DNA of 38,916 bases, from assembly GCA_041627895.1 (NCBI GenBank), contig JBFKQC010000035.1, forward strand, positions 1 through 38,916, read 5' to 3'. Every line of letters starts with the position of its first letter. Position 1 is the first letter of the stretch. The position numbers and the translations under genes were made by a program. The DNA is from JBFKQC01 sp041627895. Its GTDB lineage: Bacteria; Pseudomonadota; Alphaproteobacteria; Rhodobacterales; Rhodobacteraceae. Below the pieces are notes generated by a model. That model was given only the letters and a program-made list of their open reading frames with translations, searched no databases and was not told where the DNA came from. This document shows, piece by piece, positions 33,306-38,916 of this stretch.

Positions 33306-34019
33306 TCAGACCACCAGCAGGCCCAGCGTCAGGCCGCGCGCGACGGCATGCGTGGTGTTCGCCGCGTTCAGCTTGAAACGCGCGCTCTCGATGTAGACGC
33401 GCAGCGTATGCTCCGAGATCGACAGGCTCTCGGCAGCCTGCGCGCGGTTGTAACCCATTGCGAGCATTGTCAAAGCGTCGATTTCGCGCGGGCTCAGGCT
33501 GTTGATGTCGGCCTCGTCGGACCCGCGCTCGATCTCCAGCGCCTTCTGGTTCACGAAATGCGCCGCAAGGATAAGGTCGCGGACATGCGATTCGGTAAAC
33601 TTCTCCCATTCCGCATCGTTCCGCCGGTCGCTGATGGTGAACAGCGCGAACTGCCCGCTCGGCCCGCGAATCGGCACCGAGAATCCCTGGTGCCCGACGC
33701 CGGCATCCTGCGCCTCGCCCATGAAGTCGCGGGCCGCCTTGCCGGTCCAGTCCAGCCGGCGCCAGTCGACCGGGTGGAACCGGCGATAGCATCCCTGCAC
33801 GACCGGGTCGATCCGCGCATAGTCACGCTCCAGGTAGCGGTCGACCCAGTCGAGCGAGTAGGTAAGCGCGGCATATTGCTGGCCGGTGCTGTTGACCGAG
33901 TGGTAGATAAGGTGCTCGACGTCGAAGACGTCGCGCAGCCCCGTGATATGCCCCTGAAGATCATCCAGCGTTTCCGCCGTTTGCAGGCCCTCAATAAGCG
34001 AGTCCAGTCGTCCCTGCAT
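33306..34019 (-). CDS. luxR: LuxR-family quorum-sensing regulator
   Basis: 237 residues. The N-terminal autoinducer-binding domain (about 15-165) has all six residues that line the signal pocket in TraR/LasR: Trp58, Tyr62, Asp71, Pro72, Trp86 and Gly112. The C-terminal LuxR helix-turn-helix (about 173-235) has Glu179, Leu183 and Gly189, the three other near-invariant residues. So it should both bind an acyl-homoserine lactone and bind DNA. No ribosome-binding sequence precedes ATG 34019, which lies inside the upstream small ORF, so translation is probably coupled to it. luxI follows in the same direction, making the natural cognate pair. Confidence 0.95.
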   Translation of the reverse strand: MQGRLDSLIEGLQTAETLDDLQGHITGLRDVFDVEHLIYHSVNSTGQQYAALTYSLDWVDRYLERDYARIDPVVQGCYRRFHPVDWRRLDWTGKAARDFMGEAQDAGVGHQGFSVPIRGPSGQFALFTISDRRNDAEWEKFTESHVRDLILAAHFVNQKALEIERGSDEADINSLSPREIDALTMLAMGYNRAQAAESLSISEHTLRVYIESARFKLNAANTTHAVARGLTLGLLVV

Positions 34020-34185
34020 TGCGTTGCATCGCCGCGGCGCGCGGCGCCTTCCCCTCCGCCGACGCGATCTCGGTCGCGGCGATCAGCGTCGTGTCCTCAA
34101 GCTGATCGGCCAGCGCGGACAACCCGTTCTTGTTGGCGTAGGTCTTCAGGTCCGCGAGAACGTCGAATATCCAGTCGTGTGCCAT
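33991..34185 (-). CDS. Small protein upstream of and overlapping luxR
   Basis: 64 residues: MAHDWIFDVLADLKTYANKNG, then LSALADQLEDTTLIAATEIAS, then a basic Ala/Arg tail. The first 45 residues look like two amphipathic helices; no membrane segment or Cys. ATG 34185 has GGAG 8 bases upstream, a real ribosome-binding sequence, whereas luxR has none; the two genes overlap by 29 bases. Not recognised as a named family, though I have the impression that similar small ORFs precede luxR in other Rhodobacterales. Possible roles are translational coupling of luxR or a small partner of LuxR. Confidence 0.75.
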   Translation of the reverse strand: MAHDWIFDVLADLKTYANKNGLSALADQLEDTTLIAATEIASAEGKAPRAAAMQRNAGTTGLAY

Positions 34186-34203
34186 CGGCAACTCTCCACA
34201 GGA

Positions 34204-34222
34204 ATGGTTAAGGGAAGATTAA
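34204..34222 (-). promoter_or_regulatory. CtrA-type box before the small ORF-luxR-luxI locus
   Basis: On the minus strand the sequence reads TTAA-N7-TTAACCAT, matching the alphaproteobacterial CtrA consensus TTAA-N7-TTAA and the extended half-site TTAACCAT. It lies 18 bases before ATG 34185 and downstream of the predicted -10 box at 34242. There it could repress that promoter, or activate a second promoter starting near or inside the small ORF. Confidence 0.55.
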
Positions 34223-34241
34223 CGCTTCCTCTGCCGCCCTT

Positions 34242-34271
34242 ATTATACATGCATGCCCGCACGAATATTAA
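34242..34271 (-). promoter_or_regulatory. Promoter of the quorum-sensing locus
   Basis: On the minus strand a perfect TATAAT (34242-34247) lies 18 bases from TTAATA (34266-34271), within the most AT-rich stretch of the region. Transcription would start near 34235, giving a leader of about 50 bases before the small ORF. Confidence 0.55.
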
Positions 34272-34424
34272 CTCGCCAAAAATGGGGAGGTCGGGCTTAA
34301 CAAGTCATTGAAAAACGGTGGGTGGCTAAAATTGTAATGAAACAGGTGGTTTGCAGCCTCCGGAACGGCAAGTCCCGGCCCCGGCGGACAATGCCGCCGA
34401 AGCCGTGATACTGTTTCCGGACCG

Positions 34425-35717
<1,293 letters not shown>

Positions 35718-35809
35718 GGGCGCGGCTCCTCTCGGTCTCTCGTCGGTCTGTCATTTCCGCCGCGCCGCAGAATCGGCCGGCGGGTTGCTCCCCGAATACG
35801 GGCCGATAC

Positions 35810-35849
35810 GCAACTTTGCAACCTTGATCCGGCGCTTTTTGTAATTTTA
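35810..35849 (-). promoter_or_regulatory. Possible ccr promoter and TTGC repeat
   Basis: On the minus strand a weak -10 (TAAAAT, 35844-35849) is followed about 20 bases later by TTGCAAAGTTGC (complement of 35810-35822 region), with two TTGC units 7 bases apart. TTTGCAAA-like motifs are bound by RamB/ScfR-type acyl-CoA regulators in other bacteria; the match here is partial. Confidence 0.25.
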
Positions 35850-35894
35850 TGTCTTCGCGAACGCAGAAACCCGGCGCCCCATGCCGCGGCTGCA

Positions 35895-37241
35895 TCAGAA
35901 GTGATGCGCCACCGATCGCGCATAGTACGACAACAGCGCGCGCTGGTCTTCGGCCGCGCGCACGCCGTCCGGCCCCTCGGTCACGATGCGCCTGGTCGTC
36001 AGGTTCGCCAGCGCGTCGCGCACCACCGCCTCGGGGTCGTCCATCGCCGGATGCCGCAGCCGCCTGAGGCGGGGCGCGACGGCCCTGACCAGCTGTTCCC
36101 GCGTCATCGCACCGCCGCCCTGTTCCAGCACGAAGGACACCAGCGGCACCGGCAGCACCGGGATCACCGCGGCGACCCGCCGGCGCAACTCGGCGCCGAT
36201 CCCCTTGATCGCCTCGCCGCGGTGCCCCTCCAGGAAGTCGCGCAGCGACAGCGGCTCGCCGAACCCAACGCCGGCATGGCCGAACCGCACCGCGGTGCCG
36301 CGCATCCGCCGCCAGGCATAGCGGATCGCGAACCAGATCGCGGTGGGCACGCTGGCGCGGAACCGGCGCGTTCCCTCTGCCGCCGCCGCGGTCAGCACCC
36401 GGTCCTCGAGCACCCTGTCATAGTTCAGCGCCACCGGCACGAACACCACGTCGCGCGCCTGGTCCGGCTCGAACGCGGCCAGCACATAGCTCAGCAGGCC
36501 CAGCTTCGGCGGCCCCACCGCACCGTCCAGGCTCAGCCCGCCTTCGGGAAAGATCGCCTGCGTCACCCCGCCGGCGGTGGCAAGCTGCACGTAGCGGGCC
36601 AGAACCCGGCGATACAGCGCGTTGCGCGACCGCCGCCGGATGAAGAACGCGCCCATCGCCCGGATCAGCCCGGACAGCGGCCAGACCCGGGCCCATTCGC
36701 CCACCGCATAGGACAGCGCCGAGCGGTCCGCGACGAGGTAGGTCACCAGCACGTAATCCATGTTCGAGCGGTGGTTCATCACGAAGATCACCGTCGCGTC
36801 GCCGTCGATCGCGCGCAAAGCCGCATCGTTGCTTTCGTCCAGGTGCACCGTGTAGAGCGCCCGGCTCAGCCAGCGCGCCAGCCGGATCGCGAAACCGAAA
36901 TAGGCCGAGGCGCTGAAGGCCGGCACGATCTCGCGCGCATAGCGCCGCGCCTCCTCAAAGGCCACGTCCTCGGGAATCCCCTCCAGCCGCGCATGCTCGG
37001 TCACCGCCTCGGCGATCTTCGGGTCGTAGATCAGCCGCAGGATCGTGTCGTGGCGCCGCGCCAGCTTGAACGGCTGGATCGGCCGTTCCAGCCGCTCGTT
37101 CAGCTTGGCGACCACCCGCTCCATCCGCTTGCGGAAGAACCAGCGCACCGAAGGGAACAGGAAATGCGACGCGAAGGTGACCGCCGCGAACAGGACGATC
37201 AGCACGAGAAGCCAGAGCGGAACCGCGACGGTCTGTGTCAT
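35895..37241 (-). CDS. PlsB-type glycerol-3-phosphate acyltransferase family protein
   Basis: Membrane-associated acyltransferase of 448 residues. One N-terminal membrane helix (about 6-26). Acyltransferase motifs in order: NHRSNMDYVL (catalytic H-x4-D), AFFIRRRSRNALYRRV (motif II), FPEGGLS (motif III) and VPVALNYDRV (motif IV). These match the PlsB/GPAT group, which acylates glycerol-3-phosphate at position 1, more closely than PlsC (where motif I is NHxSxxD and the protein is about 250 residues). The C-terminal 120 residues are helical, as in PlsB relatives, but total length is about half that of E. coli PlsB. ATG 37241 is preferred; the frame is open to 37304. Lies between ccr and a divergent small gene. 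Confidence 0.85.
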   Translation of the reverse strand: MTQTVAVPLWLLVLIVLFAAVTFASHFLFPSVRWFFRKRMERVVAKLNERLERPIQPFKLARRHDTILRLIYDPKIAEAVTEHARLEGIPEDVAFEEARRYAREIVPAFSASAYFGFAIRLARWLSRALYTVHLDESNDAALRAIDGDATVIFVMNHRSNMDYVLVTYLVADRSALSYAVGEWARVWPLSGLIRAMGAFFIRRRSRNALYRRVLARYVQLATAGGVTQAIFPEGGLSLDGAVGPPKLGLLSYVLAAFEPDQARDVVFVPVALNYDRVLEDRVLTAAAAEGTRRFRASVPTAIWFAIRYAWRRMRGTAVRFGHAGVGFGEPLSLRDFLEGHRGEAIKGIGAELRRRVAAVIPVLPVPLVSFVLEQGGGAMTREQLVRAVAPRLRRLRHPAMDDPEAVVRDALANLTTRRIVTEGPDGVRAAEDQRALLSYYARSVAHHF

Positions 37242-37309
37242 CGCGCCATTTTTGCGGCATAGTGGCGAAAGGGTAAATCCCGCCCGTGCAACAGGATAGG
37301 GCAATCTCG

Positions 37310-37846
37310 ATGCAAGGCGACGACGGCGCAGAGGCGGTGTTCCGCTCCAGCCCGCGGCAATCGGGCCAGATCGCCCTGATCAGCGCGGCGCTGCTGGCGC
37401 TCGCGATCCTCGCCCTGGCGCTCGACCCGGATGCGCTCGCCGGGCCGGGCGCGGTCTGGAAGGCGGCGCTGGCGATCGGCGGCGTCGGTTCGCTGACGGT
37501 GGTCTTCGCCCTGCTCTGGCGCCGCCCGCCCGTGGTGCTGCGGGTCGGGCCGGCCGGGCTTATGCTGCCGGTCGGGTTCCGCCGGCCGCTCGGCTGGGGC
37601 GACATCCGCGCGATCCGGCTGGAACAGGGCCGAGGCGTGCTGTTCGAACGCCGCATCTGGCTGGTGGTCGAGGTCCGCCCCGGCATCCTACCCGATTACC
37701 GCCTGCCCGGGCCGCGGTGGCTCGAACACTGGCGGTTGCGCCACTTCGGCCTGCGCATCCCGCTGCACGCGCTCGACGCGCCGGCCTCGCACGCCGTGGC
37801 CGCCGTGGAACGCCACTTCCCGGTCTGGCGGCGCGGCGCTCAGTGA
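37310..37846 (+). CDS. Uncharacterised membrane protein (178 residues)
   Basis: Two membrane helices near the N-terminus (about 18-38 and 52-70) followed by a cytoplasmic beta-rich domain with PVVLRVGPAGLMLP, then LGWGDIRAIRLEQ and RIWLVVEVRPG. This is the layout of small membrane-anchored PH-like (bPH/YdbT-like) proteins, but no family was recognised with certainty. ATG 37310 has GGATAGGG upstream; GTG 37286 is an alternative. Divergent from the acyltransferase (68-base gap) and converges with the next gene, overlapping it by 7 bases. Confidence 0.75.
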   Translation: MQGDDGAEAVFRSSPRQSGQIALISAALLALAILALALDPDALAGPGAVWKAALAIGGVGSLTVVFALLWRRPPVVLRVGPAGLMLPVGFRRPLGWGDIRAIRLEQGRGVLFERRIWLVVEVRPGILPDYRLPGPRWLEHWRLRHFGLRIPLHALDAPASHAVAAVERHFPVWRRGAQ

Positions 37847-38259
37847 AATTCCAGCGTGGCGGCGACGACGATCACGACGACGGCAACCAGGTTGAGCATC
37901 CCGAAAAGCCGCGCCTGCGCGGCCGCCGCCACGTCGCCCGCCATCGCCTTCGCCCCGGCCCTGCCGGCCAGCACGACGCCGGCGACCAGAACCGCAACGC
38001 CCGCCAGCTTGACCCAGAACCAGGCCGAGGCGCCGCTCCAGCTTCCAGCCATGCCCGCCAGAACCACCCCGGTCACGATCAGCAGCCCCAGCCCGATATG
38101 CCCCGACAGCTGCAACGGCCTGACCGCGCGCCCGATCGAGGGCCTGTGCGCCTCGGCCGCCGCCTCTGTCACCGCCCCGATCACCGGCAGCCCGATTCCC
38201 GCCGCGCCGCCCATGAAGAGCCCAAGGAAATGCACCGCAAGCAACAGATCATGTCCCAT
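37840..38259 (-). CDS. Small integral membrane protein, unknown
   Basis: 139 residues, four hydrophobic segments (about 3-25, 48-70, 80-100, 118-136). His10 and His53 lie in membrane helices, which suggests a small cytochrome-b-like or CopD-like membrane protein, but with too little to name it. GGAGGG lies 6 bases before ATG 38259, a strong ribosome-binding site that fixes the start. Its 3' end overlaps the convergent gene by 7 bases. Function unknown. Confidence 0.75.
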   Translation of the reverse strand: MGHDLLLAVHFLGLFMGGAAGIGLPVIGAVTEAAAEAHRPSIGRAVRPLQLSGHIGLGLLIVTGVVLAGMAGSWSGASAWFWVKLAGVAVLVAGVVLAGRAGAKAMAGDVAAAAQARLFGMLNLVAVVVIVVAATLEFH

Positions 38260-38547
38260 CGTCGACCCTCCCGTTCGCTGCGCAAGACAAGCCACAGCAT
38301 ACCGCAGCCCGCAAGAAAAACCGCCCCCCTCGTTCATCCACACGCGCCATAGGCTCCCGTCCCCGCCACCCGTGCCACGGCCCGAAACCAGGCGTCGCCC
38401 CGCCGCCTGCCGGACAAGAGCGCGCGGAAGCGCACAATATGCCAGCACCCCGCCGCCCGAGATTTCTGCACCGCAGCGCGTTGACATCGCCACATTATTG
38501 CCCCTACTACTCTCCCGACGAAATTTTGTTGCTCGACCGAGGCCAAG
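38260..38547. other. Divergent intergenic region before ecm
   Basis: 288 bases between the divergent 139-residue gene and ecm, with no supported gene. The right end (38480-38547) is AT-richer and carries a perfect -35 box; the left part is GC-rich and low in features. Confidence 0.4.
38481..38510 (+). promoter_or_regulatory. Candidate ecm promoter
   Basis: Perfect -35 TTGACA (38481-38486) with a weak -10 TACTAC (38505-38510) at 18 bases, ending 37 bases before the ecm ATG. The -10 is poor, so an activator may be needed. Confidence 0.4.
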
Positions 38548-38916
38548 ATGACCGACACCAAGCGCGACCGCCCATGGCTCTTCCGCACCTATGCCGGCCA
38601 TTCCACCGCCGCCGCCTCGAACGCGCTTTACCGCACGAACCTCGCCAAGGGGCAGACCGGGCTTTCCGTCGCCTTCGACCTGCCGACCCAGACCGGCTAT
38701 GACAGCGACCACGAACTGGCCCGCGGCGAGGTCGGCAAGGTCGGCGTGCCGGTGGCGCATCTGGGCGACATGCGCGCCCTGTTCGACGCGATCCCGCTCG
38801 AGCAGATGAACACCTCGATGACGATCAACGCCACCGCGCCCTGGCTGCTCGCGCTCTACATCGCGGTGGCCGAGGAACAGGGCGCCGACGTCGCCACGCT
38901 CACCGGCACCGTGCAG
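38548..38916 (+). CDS. ecm: Ethylmalonyl-CoA mutase, 5' part (runs off the window)
   Basis: First 123 codons of a coenzyme-B12-dependent acyl-CoA mutase; the frame stays open to the end of the window. RPWLFRTYAGHSTAAASNALYR, then GQTGLSVAFDLPTQTGYDSD and MNTSMTINATAPW are the substrate-binding start of the Ecm/MeaA group of methylmalonyl-CoA mutase relatives. Ecm converts (2R)-ethylmalonyl-CoA to methylsuccinyl-CoA, two steps after Ccr. GAGG precedes ATG 38548. A standard methylmalonyl-CoA mutase has a longer N-terminus before this block, which favours Ecm; proximity to ccr supports it. Full enzymes are about 650 residues, so most lies outside. Confidence 0.9.
   Translation, partial: MTDTKRDRPWLFRTYAGHSTAAASNALYRTNLAKGQTGLSVAFDLPTQTGYDSDHELARGEVGKVGVPVAHLGDMRALFDAIPLEQMNTSMTINATAPWLLALYIAVAEEQGADVATLTGTVQ

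Noticed and set aside
38439..38702. Plus-strand open frame overlapping the ecm start
   Set aside because: Out of frame with ecm, which has a ribosome-binding site and clear mutase sequence.

Overview
The window reads as a chromosomal segment of a GC-rich alphaproteobacterium, most likely a member of the Rhodobacterales (Roseobacter/Rhodobacter relatives). This rests on protein character: a crotonyl-CoA carboxylase/reductase close to ethylmalonyl-CoA mutase, a roseobacter-like LuxI/LuxR pair, a Hint-domain protein of the kind common in that order, and a permease-ATPase fusion in a Dpp/Opp-type transporter. No rRNA, tRNA, CRISPR array, insertion sequence or phage gene was seen, and the segment looks like stable chromosome.

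Left third (1-19000). A Dpp/Opp-type ABC importer (permease, fused permease-ATPase, second ATPase) runs rightward into a FadR-type GntR regulator; its binding protein, if linked, lies off the left edge. Leftward from there lie moaE, moaD, pgsA, uvrC, a pteridine-reductase-like SDR, a Ca2+/Na+ antiporter, a 53-residue membrane/zinc-ribbon protein, an S49 peptidase, an ABC-2 export pair, a Hint-domain protein and an unknown 207-residue protein. Divergent from the last is a three-gene MacB-like efflux operon (ATPase, double-FtsX permease, HlyD-type adaptor).

Middle (19026-30093). A nearly complete type II secretion system is split into two converging blocks: gspE-gspF rightward, and gspG-H-I-J-K-L-M-N-C-D leftward. 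The leftward genes are tightly packed, mostly with overlapping stop and start codons. No prepilin peptidase (gspO) is in the window. A strong hairpin separates the two blocks.

Right third (30234-38916). An SDR overlaps a RecD-like helicase. Then comes a quorum-sensing locus read leftward: a small unknown ORF overlapping luxR, then luxR, then luxI, then a stem-loop terminator. The locus has a recognisable promoter and a full CtrA-type box just before the small ORF. Next are ccr, a PlsB-type acyltransferase, two small membrane proteins, and the first 123 codons of ethylmalonyl-CoA mutase. ccr and ecm are two steps of the ethylmalonyl-CoA pathway for acetyl-CoA assimilation.

The most interesting lead is the quorum-sensing locus: a conserved-looking small ORF translationally coupled to luxR, under a TTAA-N7-TTAACCAT site that suggests CtrA control. 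Other leads are the split secretion operon, an unassigned 15-bp palindrome before the efflux operon, and the uncharacterised 207- and 53-residue proteins. All functional calls come from reading protein sequence by eye; no database search was run.
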